Assembly: GCA_010909165.1 (NCBI GenBank) | Contig: MU008171.1 | Coordinates: 310,001 to 374,000, forward strand | Length of the DNA stretch: 64,000 nucleotides | Reading direction: 5' to 3' | From: Anthoceros angustus | Lineage: Eukaryota > Streptophyta > Anthocerotopsida > Anthocerotales > Anthocerotaceae | Shown: positions 13,201 through 24,962 of the stretch, piece by piece | Position numbering within the stretch: position 1 is the stretch's first letter | Layout: each line of letters begins with the position of its first letter | The notes under the pieces: generated by a model | The model's database searches: none | Told to the model about the DNA's origin: nothing | What the model saw: the letters and a program-made list of their open reading frames with translations, nothing else | Program-made: the position numbers and the translations under genes

Positions 13201-16200
13201 ATGGTTGCCAAACCTTCCAAGCGTGTGCCCCCTGAGTAGAATAATGTTACAGGACATGTTGACCCAACGAAGTGCGCCATAGCTGGACCTGGATTATACA
13301 ATTCAACTGCGGGGGCTTCCTCTTCCTTTGTGATCCAGCTGAATGATGCTAATGGGAACCCTGCAGTTGTGACGACACAGCTATCCACTTTGGGAGGGAT
13401 CACAGCAGTTTTGCACATGCAGAACACCACCTATGAGCTGGAAGTTAGGATGGCAAAAGATCCTGCATCAGGTTCACTGTTCGTGGCTTCTTATACTGCC
13501 ACGGTGGCCGGGACTTATGACATACTCGTGTACTACGCTGGACAGGTCCTCAAAAGTGGCCTTGTGAAGACTGTCTATCCAGGTAAGGTGGTTTCTTCCC
13601 TTGGCTCATCAACGGAGGCTATACGCATATTCTAAAGCTTATCGCTTGGATGCTGCAGGCCCATTGGACCCCGGAACCTGCTCTGCTCAGGGGCCAGCAC
13701 TTCAGGGCCCACAGAAAGCAGGAACGGGTCTCACATTCCAAGTCTACACCTATGACTCAAGCAGTAATTTTGTCCCACATACCAATGTTCAAGTTAGCGT
13801 GAGTCCAACGGATAGAGCCAGTGTGACCAACATCACCGTTGATGCCAGTGGTGTGACAACAGTGACCTTGGCTATTACTAAAGCTCCGCAAACCTACCTC
13901 GTTTATGTGATGGTGGCGTCCAATGTTGCTACTACTGAGGCAGGTGGTCCGCCACCTTTGATGGCTGATTCCAGCAATCCGTCGAACGTAGCTGGTAGTC
14001 CATATCAGATGACTGTCCAGGCAGGTACTCAAATGTGCAGCAAACCTTGCATTGGTTGACTCAAGGTCACGTTACATGCAACTTGCTACATATCTGCTCT
14101 TTTGTGCTCAGGAAGTCCAGACCCTACAGAGTGCACCGCAAGTGGAAACGGACTCAATGCACACGATTCACTGGGGCAGTGGAATCCTATCGTTGTGACA
14201 ATGAAAGACAGCTACGGAAACCCTGCTTCAGGATATTCTGCGTTGCTTGCGCTAAACATAGCAGGTGTGGGTGACTATGAGACCTCTGATATTCAAGATC
14301 AAGGCAACGGGCAATACCTCGTCCAGTTCAAGCCTGTTAACTTGGGAAGCTACCAAATCTCCATAAGCTTGCAAGGGCAACCTTTGCCTGGCAGCCCCTG
14401 GAGCACGACAGTAGTTGGTACATCAACTCCACCCCCTCCATTGCGAGTTTATCTCGACAGTGATGTGCATGAGAAGATGAAATCATGGCCAACTGCCCTT
14501 TCACATGATCCTAGGTTTTAATTTACCGATAGCAAACAATGACTCGGCTACTACTATGGATGGTAGCGCCGTGGCCATAAATGTTACAGGAAACGACCAG
14601 GTCTTCGTCGGAAGCGCGACTGTGTCAGACATCCCCTTGGTAAATTGCCAGCTTTTGTGGGTCCTAAGGTTTTTGTTGCCCACTTTTTCCACGCTGAAAA
14701 GACTTTGCTGTCCAGGCTCCTGGGAACGGTTTTGTCACCATCACGAATAACCAGCTTCTTTACACACCCAATCACCAGTATATTGGGACTGATTTGCTGG
14801 GCTACACCATTCAAGACGGATATAATCGCACAGCCATAGCATATGTGGCGCTGACTATAAACCTCAAGCCTCCACATATTGTCTCGATGCCGTCCATCAT
14901 TGCTGGATTTGAGGACACTCCTCTGCCAAGTTATGGGTGAGCTCAGTGGTTGCATGTTTATGAATGGTTTCTGAAGTTCTAGTTGGGATGTGGTTTATGT
15001 ACAACCAGCAGCATGGTAGGGAGGGATTGGGGCAAGTGCATGCTGTGGCATTGCGGTAACATTCATCCTGTGGCAGTGGTATCACAGGAATGTCGATTGA
15101 TTACAGTCGCCCGCAGGATGTGATCTATGTGAGCTTGAATGCCGGTCATGGAAGTGTGTATACAGCACAACCAAGTGGCGGCCACATCAGCCTGCAGGGA
15201 ACTGCCACATCATTGAACAGCAGCATACAGAATGTGCACTATTTGGGGTACATACAATGTTTTGTAGGCTCGGCGGTGGTGTGACAACGTGGAGAAACTC
15301 TCTCACACTTGCTGCTGGTTTGGCAGCAATAGGCACTTCAATGGAAACGATACTATCACACTGAATGTGAAGGACTGGCGTGGAAATGGTGATACCAGGC
15401 TCCTGATCGTTATTGTGCAGCCAGTGAACGATCCTCCCTGGGTGCAGGTACCGTCACCCTTGCAGATCCGCTCTTTGGCAGTGAACTTCGGGGGAGCAAA
15501 CATGCCAGGCATTATTGTTGGTGACCCTGATGCAGCAGATGTGAGGGGTAAGAGTCCAGAACTAATTGCACCTCTTGGTCCTGTTCCACCACAGGCTGCT
15601 GGCTAACTTTGTGACGAGTGTGCAGACGACCAGGCAGTGTTGTTGCTCGTGGTTGCGCTCGAGGTGGCTGGTGGTCTTCTCAAGCTGACGCTGCCAGTTC
15701 AATACAGACGGGATATAAGTCTCCTGAACAAGACAAACGATGTTTGGGTGGACAGACCAGAGGACTCCCTTGACGACGAGTTTGTGAACGTGCAGGGGCT
15801 GGGAATCCAATTCGTGGCCCCGGTGGATGTTTGCAACACTGCTCTTAACCACCTGGTGTTTGCAAAAGACGACCTGAATGTAGGCCTCTTACAAGCTTGT
15901 CAAGGCAGTACAGCAACAAGCAAGCTGGAGGGGAGCTGCTGCTGATGAGTGTCGTGGTGGGTGGAGTGCAGATTTCTGTTAGGACAGTGAACCTGTTTGT
16001 GAGCGTGAATGACGGCGGAGATTGGGGTGATTGCATCAACTGCACAAGCAACGCCTCTTTGCCTCTATCCATGAGCGTAATCGTCGAGATTGAGCTCCTG
16101 GACTGGTTAACAAAATTGGAGAACACTTGGTCTGACACCCTTTGTAAGTGCCCCCAGCTAGTGACAAGAGACTGCCTGTCTTGTGTACCATGAGCCTGAA

Positions 16201-16411
16201 AAGCAAGTTCTTTGGTGCAGTGGCAACAAGAAGAATATTAGGAAGCACCGCAGGATCGGTGGGCATCGCCTGCATTCTTTTGGTCCTCCTTGTGCTACAT
16301 CTTTCACGGAAGGCGCGGATGAAGTACAAGGCACTTGGATTTGTGGATGCAGATGAGCTCAATCAGGAGCTTCTATGCGAGCAATCAAGGGCGAGCGAAA
16401 CAATTGTTTGA
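7215..16411 (+). CDS. Giant filamin-repeat, Tandem-95-like, single-pass membrane protein B
   Basis: Twenty-three exons: 7215-7365, 7454-7792, 7990-8316, 8524-8862, 9029-9388, 9527-9919, 10012-10368, 10455-10844, 10975-11325, 11465-11806, 11925-12248, 12380-12721, 12824-13171, 13253-13582, 13659-14024, 14112-14417, 14515-14639, 14716-14936, 15077-15247, 15327-15547, 15626-15879, 15909-16143, 16221-16411. All phases agree, giving about 2,260 residues. Exon 1 has three tandem ATGs and a signal-peptide-like hydrophobic run (LFLSLLLCC). Exons 2-16 are fifteen filamin-type Ig repeats, one per exon, all phase 1-1. Exons 17-22 are Tandem-95/cadherin-like (LLYTPNHQYIGTD; FNGNDTI; VNDPP). The last exon has a transmembrane helix (GIACILLVLLVLHL), a basic stop-transfer and a short tail. 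This is a type I surface protein, probably for adhesion. GEX2 (gamete attachment) shares the filamin-repeat plus transmembrane plan but is much shorter. The intron after exon 4 is GC-AG. Confidence 0.88.
12304..12387 (+). repeat. 42-bp tandem duplication spanning a splice acceptor
   Basis: Two nearly identical 42-bp units (12304-12345 and 12346-12387) each contain an ACCTGCAG|GTCCTATA acceptor. Only the downstream acceptor (exon from 12380) keeps gene B open. Use of the upstream one (exon from 12338) reaches TGA after about ten codons. Confidence 0.9.
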
Positions 16412-18886
16412 GTGCTTGAGGAGCAACGGATGCATGCATCTTGTTTACAGCAATGTGTGTTATTTCTCAGGGGGTGTGTCCTGATGCAGATATTCAACCC
16501 GATGTGGATACCGGCGGCTGCGGGGGACCCTGAGTTTCGTGTCTCTTCCACCCCGAATCCTCTTCTTTTCCATGCGCGCAAGCATGAATTCAGACACAGG
16601 TAAGAAGACGTAGAGCCCCGCCGTTTTCAGCAAGGCAGATCGGCATGCAATAACGATGTCGAGGCATCCTGCGAGTTGCAGGTTGATGAAGGTGAACAAG
16701 GAAGTGGAGAGGGAGATGCTTCTAGGATTCAAAGAGCCGTCTGATTCATCAATTCATAGGACTGCGAGGCCGTCTGTATTCCAGGAGGTTTCAAGCTTGC
16801 CTGAGGATGAAGGAGCAGGAGCAGAGTGGTATTAGGCTAGCTTCCTCCCGGCCCCTGTCGCGAGACAAGTGATTAGCTTCCTCCCGGCCCTTGTCGTCGC
16901 AAGACAAGTGATTAGTTGAGAAGGCAACAGAGAGTTCCAACCATCTCCACAGCCTACAGGCGCGGTAGGCGTATAGCACGAAGAACGGAGCAAGTGGACA
17001 AGGGAACCAGGATATCTCTAGCTACTCCGCAGCCATGCCTGCAAACAAGAGGATAATTGGAGCCTGGACTTGCCACGCCAGATGACATTCCTGATTCCTA
17101 GCGCTTGCAATCGTGTGCCGTCCCCGTCCGCATACAATTCGTTCGTGTTCGCTGCACAAAGATTTCTCTCAGCGACGGCTTGCAATGCAATAAAGAAGCG
17201 GCGATGGCGCGAAATTGCGGAAGAGTGACGTCGCCTCGTTCCCGAGTATGGATAGCCGAAGAGGAGAACATAGTAATCGCCAGCCTTTGTCACAAGAATG
17301 CGTGAATGAAGCCTGATGTGCTCAGCAGTAGATACATAGCATAGTCTATTGTAGTGCAGGGAGGCGAGGGTGACCACAAGCTCTGCAAGCAACCGGATCC
17401 TCTGCGGGGATGAGAGAGAAAGGGATATGATCCGCTCCGTCCAGGCTCCAGCTGGGGCCCTGGTGTGCGCCTCACCCTAAAGACCAAGTCCATCCTCTGC
17501 GCTCTGCCTGCTCTCTGCTCTGCTCTCGTACTCTCCTCTCTCATAACAGAACAGCTGCTGTCTCTGCAGTCTGCACCAAGCGCCGCAGCCCTTGTGTAAG
17601 CAGATTGAATGATTGTAATGTAGAGCTGGAAGCCGGGAACGCGGGCGTGGAAGCAACGCAAGCTCCGATTGTGATTCCTCTGTCCTTGCCTCATTTGCTG
17701 CTGCTGCTGCGCGGCCTGCCGCAGTCTTCCGCACGCCGCGCCGCACCGCAGCCGACAGCTGCGACCGCCTCAGGTAAAGGAAAGGAAAGGAAAGGAAGAA
17801 AAAAACCCTCCTGTTTCGTTAATCACTCAGGTTAATCACTTATGTTGTAATTGTTTGTACAGCCTGGTGTGTGTATGTACAGAATGTACTACCAGATTGT
17901 ATGTATGAGGATTGGTCTGTGGATCAAATGTATGTATGTACGATCGTACAAAATGTAAGATAGGCAAGGGCAGGGCAAGGCGTTTGACGACACCAGACTA
18001 CACCACATGATTTTTTACTTGGCTCACATCTTTGTTTCAAGAAGAAGCCGAAGAAGAGGCGAAGCAGAGGCGGAGGAGAAGGCGGCCCCGCCGTCGGGAG
18101 TCGGCCGCGTGATTGACGCTCAGACTTTAACTCTCGTGGTTGGAGTCGAGCTCGAGCTCAGGCCCCGACTCCCATGGTTTGCTCGCACGCTGTGGGCGCC
18201 GGAGATAACCAATGTCCTGAGCCCAGCACCAGCACCAGCACCGGCACCCGCCTGCTCTTTTCCTACCATTATTCTTGTCTGGAGGAGCAGGAGCAGCAGG
18301 CGAACAAGCTCAAGCAACTAGCTATAGTAGAGGCACCGGCACCAGGCCCGCCGGGGATGTTTGCTCCAGGTCTCGCACTCTCTCGCTTTCTGATGCTCGC
18401 CCTGTGGGTGATGGCTTTCTGCTCTTGGGTTGGGGTCCATTGGGCTGGAAACGGAGGGGGAGAGGATTAGTGTGGCTCATTTGCGGGTTGGAATCCCGGG
18501 TCGCCGTTGGTGCGCGAATGCCCGCCCGTGGTTTCGAATTCACCAGCAGACTAAATCTCATTCTGGTGTGCAGGATACCGCGCGGCTCCCTACGCTCAAC
18601 AGCTTCCTCCGCGGAGGCGATCTGCGTGGTTATGAGGTTCTGCACCTGCGCTCGCCCTGGTTTCTGCGTCTCGAATCCCGTGCTCTCGTGCCTTCTCGCT
18701 TCCCCGACCTTCTCACCACTGCTTACGTGCGCTGAATTCAGGCCGGCGGTGTCCATGTCCGTTACACACCTCGGCACCGAAGCAGGTGGGTTGTGGGTTG
18801 CGTTTTCCTTCGGTGCGTGGAGGAGGGATTAGCTTTTGGGTAGGATTCCTTTAGGGCTTACCACGCTCGTTGCCGGGCTGCAGAAC
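16412..18886. other. Intergenic region, gene B 3' flank to the PIF-like start codon
   Basis: No convincing gene. It contains a short imperfect direct duplication at about 16838-16912 (units ending GACAAGTGATT), runs of AGGAA at about 17775-17800, a TGTATGTA-rich stretch near 17860-17940, and GC-rich sequence from about 17600 and again from 18030. It presumably holds the promoter and 5' leader of the PIF-like gene. Reading frames here are Arg/Ala/Ser-rich without domain signatures. Confidence 0.6.
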
Positions 18887-21800
18887 ATGGGTGACTGCGT
18901 GCCGGATTGGGACGAAATGGCTGGAGGAACTGAGGTGGGGATATCACTCGAGAATCTTGAACATCTTTTGAAGGAGAAATGGGATAATGTAGAACTCAAC
19001 TCTCAAATTAACTACTTAGCATCTCTGTAAGCTGCCTACCGTTTTTTTTCCCTTCGACATGAAGCTTTTGGTTTGCTCAGGATGGGATATCAATGTCGTG
19101 TGTGCACCAGCCGCAACCGTGGGTGACTAATGCAGGGACTGCTTGGCCTGCTTGGTCCGCGTATCAGTCATCATGTTTTGTCTTCTGTGTTGCGACACTC
19201 TGGACTTTGATAGCTGCGTGCTGCTTGCCAGGAATTTGAGAGTGGCAGGAATTTTTGGCTGCTGACGCTCATGTTAGCGTGCTACCTTCCAGGTCAGACC
19301 ATGACGTGAATCAAGGCTCCTGGGGGGATACTTCCTTGTGCACAAATCTTCGTGCTCACCTGGAGCACTTGGATTCCCACCGCTCATCGGTCTGTGACGC
19401 TGTAACCCCTTCTCACCCATCTGGTGGGAAGTATCTCAGTTCAGATCTGAGAAAGAGCTGTAGTGGTGACGGCGGCACCAATATCCACAATCCCCAGGAA
19501 GATGAGCTGGTCTCATGGCTTCAACCCCTGGAGGAGCCTGTGGAGAAGGAGCACCAACATTCCCTCTCTTTTAATTCCCCTCATGACTTTCATGGTGATC
19601 CCGGTGCTGCTTGCCATTTGCAACAGAAGGGTGTGTCTCTGCATAGAATGAGGCAACCAGCAGCAGCAAGTAGAGATGCAGCAAATCCAGGGATAGCCTT
19701 TAGTTCTGGAGCTGGAGGTGCTGTAGGAGTCCTGCCACATGGTGGAGAGGTGTTTAACAGGTTTCGGACCTTGGAGCCAGTCATGCCCAAGACACCTTGT
19801 CTTGAACGGCCAAGCAATGTTGTTCATGCCCCTGATTCAAACAGCAACCACATTCATCGTGTGTGCTCCCCGAGGGTGTCCTCAGTGATGGCAACTTCTG
19901 CAGTCGAATCTGTGTCGGAGCCTGCCAGCATGTTAAATTTTCCTCATTTTTCAAGGCCTGCAGCTCTGGTCAAAGCAAACCTGCAGAGCTTGGGTGTGTC
20001 TTGTATTCCCACAAGCCAACCCCTTCAGCGACACAACACATGTCCTAAAGGAAGTGCGACAGCCAGCCCACTTCCTTTTACACTGTCAGCCAGGTCTGGG
20101 GCCACAAACACCGGTTCTCCTGCAGAGAATGACATTTGCCGAGAAAGTTCGTATTCTCATACAGGGCTAGAGTCTGAAGGAGAGGGTTCAGGTGACAGGG
20201 CTTCCAAGCAACCGAGCTGTGCTGGCAGTGTGGAGGGTAATTATGCTATGCATGGTTGTTTTCCGTCTGCGAGCCTCACATGTGACTCCAATGATAAGGG
20301 GCTGCGCACGAGCAGCCATGAAGCCTCAGAGGCAACCTTTGGTTCCACCTCTGGTGGTTCCGGTACCAGTATGGTAGAGAATGTGAATGCGCCCCAAGCT
20401 AACATGAAACGACGACTCGCAGAAGAAGACTCTGAGGCTCCTGTTGATGTGTGTCTCGACTTCTTGTGCACTTCGCTTTTTCTCATTGTCTTGTCTTGGT
20501 TGCCTTCCAACAACTTTGGGCCCTCAGTCTTCAAAATGTCAACAGGATGCTAAAGATGAGTCAGTGCACCTGAAGAAAGCAACACCTGTACGCAGCAGTG
20601 CCACGAAGAGGAGCAGGGCTGCTGAGGTGCACAACCTCTCAGAACGGGTAAGTCTTTTCTGTTTCCACAACCACCACCCAAACACACTCCTGTATGCCTT
20701 GATCACTAGTATTCGTGTGGTCAGTTGATGATGCCTTGCATGATGTTTCAGCGGAGACGAGATAGAATCAATGAGAAGATGAGGGCGCTGCAAGATTTGA
20801 TACCAAATTCAAACAAGGTTTACACTCGAGTCTGGTATTGTCGGAATGTGCATAAGTAAAGTTGTTGTGCTGACCCCCGTTCATGTTTGTGTACAGACTG
20901 ACAAAGCATCCATGCTGGATGAGGCAATTGAGTATCTGAAGATGCTCCAGCTTCAATTGCAGGTTAGCTTTTTGGACTGTGTTCGTGCACTGTGTCTATG
21001 ACAACTCAATCATAAAAGTGTGCATAAAAAGGGTGTGCAGATACCTGGAAATCGTGAGCTGATATGTGTAAATGCTTTGATAGTTTCAGTCATTTCCAAA
21101 ATTGCAAGACTACTGCTTATCTTCTGAATGTTCTTGAGACACTGGGATGGGTTAAGTATTTTCCATCACGAGGGCATCGCTTCATACTATTAGCACAGAT
21201 TGCACAGGTCATGTTTAGTTTTGGAAAAGTACATTAAATAGTCAACTGTAGGATAGGCAAACCAGCTAGTGCAACACTTGCAGTGCTGCTGTCTGTAGAA
21301 ACTTGGATGTTGACTTGTTGTGGAGCTGTTGGACATGTGTCTTCTTTGGCCTTCACCCTCTGCTTTGTGTTAAGACTGCTTTTAGGAGAAGTGATTTTGC
21401 TCACTTGTTTACTGTATCCTTGTCAGATGATGTATGTGAGGAACGGTATCAAAATCCCACCTATGATTCTCCCACCAGGGTTGCAGGCACATGAATCTCC
21501 AGTGTGTGCACCTGATCCAAATTGGGGTGTTAGCATTGACAGAGGAAAGGCACCAGGCTCTGGAATGGGTTTAGGCAGGATGGACATGATTTCTCCTGGC
21601 CAAAGGCCAATTCCGCCATTTTATGGCCCCACCCATGTTCTGGGGGGAAGCAGCACATCTGATGATCAACTGCAAACAACAGCGCTCGGTGCGGAGGCGT
21701 GGAATGTCTGCCTTAGCCACCAGGACGCCCAGGTTGTCCGCCACGCCCATTTAGGACTCTGCAATAGTTAGTAATTGCTATTCGGTGATATGAAATTCGG

Positions 21801-21997
21801 CACAAATGCAGACTGACTGGGGGTTCATGAGTGCTATTTTGCTGGAAGATTTTTCTCGTCGTGCAGGCATCACTGTGCTCTGATGATGTGTCTCCCTGTT
21901 TTTATAGCCTGGAAACGTGGATAGGTACAATACATTTATGAGACACCGTCAGCAACAGCACCAACAGTTCCTGCATCAGCGCTACTATCAACAATGA
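18887..21997 (+). CDS. PIF: PIF-like bHLH transcription factor
   Basis: Seven exons: 18887-19026, 19293-20448, 20546-20647, 20752-20817, 20897-20962, 21427-21732, 21908-21997; phases agree, about 641 residues. Exons 3-5 encode a complete bHLH domain (about residues 452-510). The basic region HNLSERRRRDRINEK carries the His, Glu and Arg residues expected for G-box (CACGTG) binding, followed by the typical PIF helix 2 (MLDEAIEYLKMLQLQLQMM). The N-terminus has the PIF-type start MGDCVPDWDE and a divergent version of the phytochrome-B-binding APB motif (LEHLLKEKWDNVELNSQ). A second PIF hallmark, FPHFSRPAAL, lies near 19940. The predicted role is a nuclear, light-labile regulator that binds phytochrome. 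The final exon (Gln/His-rich, ending YYQQ) and its donor after CATCAGGACGCCCAG are less certain; without that splice the frame would stop at 21771. Confidence 0.9.
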
Positions 21998-23228
21998 CCA
22001 GTGACAACACCCACCCTGATTCATGGTTGACAGTGAAGCAGATTTCTTGCTCAGTCCCACTCTCCCATAGCTGCATTACTGCCATGATGTAGTCTGAACT
22101 GAGACACTGGTTTGCCGCTCTTGCTACACGTCATGTTGGTTGTGATGCTGCTATTTGAAGCTCCTGATAGGTTCTTGATGTATTCAGCGTGCTATGACAG
22201 CCTCTTGCCAGGTGTTTCTTGTCTCTGAAATATCTTAATAATGTCTTGCCTCCTCAAGAGGCCGTTTCAATTACTGCTCAGAAATTTCAAAACTTAGAAA
22301 GACCAGAGACCAAGGATGCTGATGTGTTGAAACAAGGTACAACTGATGTTGTCAGGGAGTAAAGTTGTAATCTCCGGCCGACGGCACTGTACATAAGTGG
22401 ACCACTGCATCTGAGAATGCCAGATTAGGTTGTTTAGATTGATCCCAGCAGCGGTGTCGGATTTGGATCCAGATTCATTCGGACACCGGCTTCAAGGCGC
22501 TGTTCTTTAATCCGCAGGGGCCAGTGTAAAGTGTGGTAGGTGGTGCAAGTGACATGGTCGGTTGGAAATGTTGACTGGATACTGTATATTTGATAGCTCG
22601 AATCCAGCGCACACATCAAATACGAATCACCCCAATCCATTTATTTAGACATCGGATTCGTTCGTCTTCATGGTCGTCGCCTATCCGTCGTCACAATTTA
22701 ATGGCAAGCCGCTGGTGGGACCCAACTCCGGTGTTGAGTTCTAGGCTATGAGACTTGGCATGTTTTGAAGTTTGGCGACAAACCCATAAGCTCTAGCTCT
22801 CCATGATACAAGTTGTTAAGTATCCTCATAGCCATGTTGATGTGATCTGCTTCAATGACAAGATAGGTTATGTTAACTTTGATGCGGAATGCTTTGCGTG
22901 TACATTGTATTATCATTGAAGACAACGAATAAAGTCCCATGGCAGGAAAATTCCATCCACTGGACTGCAGTAGACGTCTTCTAATAGACTTCTTCTTCCA
23001 TCTTGGACTTTTGTTGGGAGGAGGATTCTTATCTCTACATCCTAAGTAGATATATACAATAATAATAATAATTTTATATTTGTCCATAAATATAGCCAGG
23101 AACCAAATGATACAATGCATAGGAGACTGATGATGGAGTACACATATTCACAGCACTGAAATAAGAGAAGCAAGAGAAACCACAAAACGTATATACAATC
23201 CAGCAAGACATGTTGATGATCAAGCAAC
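21998..23228. other. PIF 3' flank and repeat-derived intergenic sequence
   Basis: No gene seen. Part of 22660-23010 resembles sequence at 30880-31110. Both have a CGTCGCCTATCC-like stretch, a TACAAGTTGTTAAGTA stretch, an AAGTCCCATG stretch and a CTTCTTCTTC run. This suggests a dispersed repeat family. 23041-23080 is a short AT-rich stretch. Confidence 0.5.
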
Positions 23229-23346
23229 GATTTCCCGTATAGCCTTATCGTAAGTTTATCTCACCGAGGGGCTGAGAGTGCAGCTAAGAGATTTCCCGTA
23301 TAGCCTTATCGTAAGTTTATCTCACCGAGGGGCTGAGAGTGCAGCT
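23229..23346 (+). repeat. 61-bp tandem direct duplication
   Basis: A unit beginning GATTTCCCGTATAGCC starts at 23229 and again at 23290, and the copies are identical through GAGTGCAGCT. The lack of divergence points to a recent duplication. No coding content is seen. Confidence 0.85.
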
Positions 23347-24000
23347 CTTAGCTGAGAGCTGAGCTGAGTATGGATAAGGGAATGGAGGGGAAAGGGCCCT
23401 CGAAAACAATCTTCACCGACACCAATGCAAGCCTTAGGAATGTAGCCCTCGGTTAAGAGCAAAAGACGAAGAAATATTGGAACCCACTAAGGACATATAA
23501 GTGATATAAGTGTCAACCCGATATCTGGAGGCTTGTCACAAATCAACTCAATATTAACCTTATGCCACTCGCCATCACTCGACGCGCGACATGGTGCCTT
23601 AAACCCTACCACGGCTTAAAACGCATGGCTGCAGAAATTATTTATGCCCGAAAGTATTGTGTTTTATTGAGGGAAAAAACGATGGGGAAAAACCCATCCA
23701 GCATGGGACAATGAAGGTGGACCTCGGGGGTCAAGGTGAAAAAGAGCGACTAAGCTCCTTGTCTAAGAGGGCCAGCTCCCGGACCCCCTCACCACCTCCG
23801 AGCCCCAAGCGAAGAAGGGCGGAGAAGGAGCTAGCGGCCAAACGAGCCAAGGAGGTGGAAGGACCGGACCAGGGCACTCAGGACCTGAGGGTCTTGATCA
23901 GGTCCGGAGAGCCAAGTCCGGACTCCCTCCGGACTGCAGTGTGGCGGTCCTTAACGGACCGGGCAAAGCCCGCACCCATGACAGACTTCTTGGGTGCCTC

Positions 24001-24587
24001 TCCAGCAGTGGCCGTGGTAGGATTTGGCACAGGACTTGAGAAATTGATTGAAGTCCGTAGCCTTTGCCCCATACATTTTGAGTGCGAGCAGAATAAAGAA
24101 GTGGCCCCCTTGCATCCCGCTATATTTTCTGACCTTGAGAGCCACAGCACCGGCGACAGTCCAACCAGGACGGTTAGTGATAACCTGAATGGAGATGGTG
24201 TCTCGAGCAAGGTCAGTAACCACCACATCTGCCACCGAAACCTGGTCACCGCGGACAAAGTACAAGTCAGCCCTGATCGAGCGACATGTTCAAAGAATGT
24301 ACCCTCGCTCCCTCCAGGTCATGTAGTCGCTTTTGCGAGCTATGGCAAACATGACATCGCGGATAGCATCGTGGGTGGCGATGCGATGACCCCCATGGGG
24401 ACAACAAGCAGGTGTACCCCAGAGTGCATGCATGCAGACCAAACACCACGTTCTCGCAACCCCCTGGAGTAGCAATGCCAAATTGTAGGGGGTTAAGGTG
24501 CTGCCGGAGGAGGGAGCAGCACTGAAGGGCAATAGTATGGCTAACGAGCCACATGAAGGCTTCCCCAACCGCGAGTGGATGCACATC
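24001..24587 (-). pseudogene. Degraded LINE-like reverse transcriptase relic
   Basis: Three minus-strand frames together give a broken non-LTR-type polyprotein. First is an RT segment at 24587-24411 (DVHPLAVGEAFMWLV, then LNPLQFGIATPGGCENVVFG). Next is a Cys/His segment at about 24406-24308 (CCPHGGHRIATHDAIRDVMF). Last is an ADVVVTDLARDT segment at about 24265-24001 that ends ALKMYGAKATDFNQFL. The order matches RT elements whose polymerase is followed by a CPxC...H...RHN.LRD region and an endonuclease-like tail. Most of the RT palm is missing and the pieces are out of frame, so this is a dead, internally deleted copy. A 271-codon plus-strand frame over the same bases (23657-24472) is a shadow. 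Confidence 0.6.
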
Positions 24588-24898
24588 AGCGCCCGGGCAA
24601 GCTTGTCCACAGCGATGAGCCTGCCGAATTGCTCGAAAGTCGGATATATGTTTTAAAGAATTTGAAGATTTTACATAGATATTTCCAAGTATACATCGGA
24701 ATCCCACAATGAGAGTTTTAGCCTGGAGTAACCCCATACAGCCCCGCACACTGTAGGGACCGAGGGCATGATTTATAAATAAGGAATAGATAACACCCAA
24801 CCCGTGTATGGAATTCCAATGAACCCATGTCTTGAAGGATGTTTAAAAACGTAAAAAGTTTGACAATTGGGAAATGAAAGCTAGCGAAAATTACGACG

Positions 24899-24962
24899 TT
24901 GTCGAGAATTGAACTCGCAAATGGCGAGCTGCATACGTCATAACTCACCACCATGCCACGAA
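24899..24962 (-). mobile_element. Possible tRNA-derived SINE head (A and B boxes)
   Basis: On the minus strand an A-box-like TGGCATGGTGG is followed about 40 nt later by a B-box-like GAGTTCAATTC. The spacing and order fit an internal RNA polymerase III promoter. The flanks do not fold into a clean tRNA acceptor stem, so a tRNA-derived SINE or decayed tRNA is more likely than a working tRNA. Ends and target-site duplications were not identified. Confidence 0.4.

Noticed and set aside
18007-18832. ORFs in the PIF upstream region
   Set aside because: They are compositional (Arg/Ser/Ala-rich) and disagree with each other in frame; no conserved uORF was recognised.
23657-24472. 271-codon plus-strand ORF
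   Set aside because: It overlaps RT-like motifs on the opposite strand and has no recognisable family of its own.
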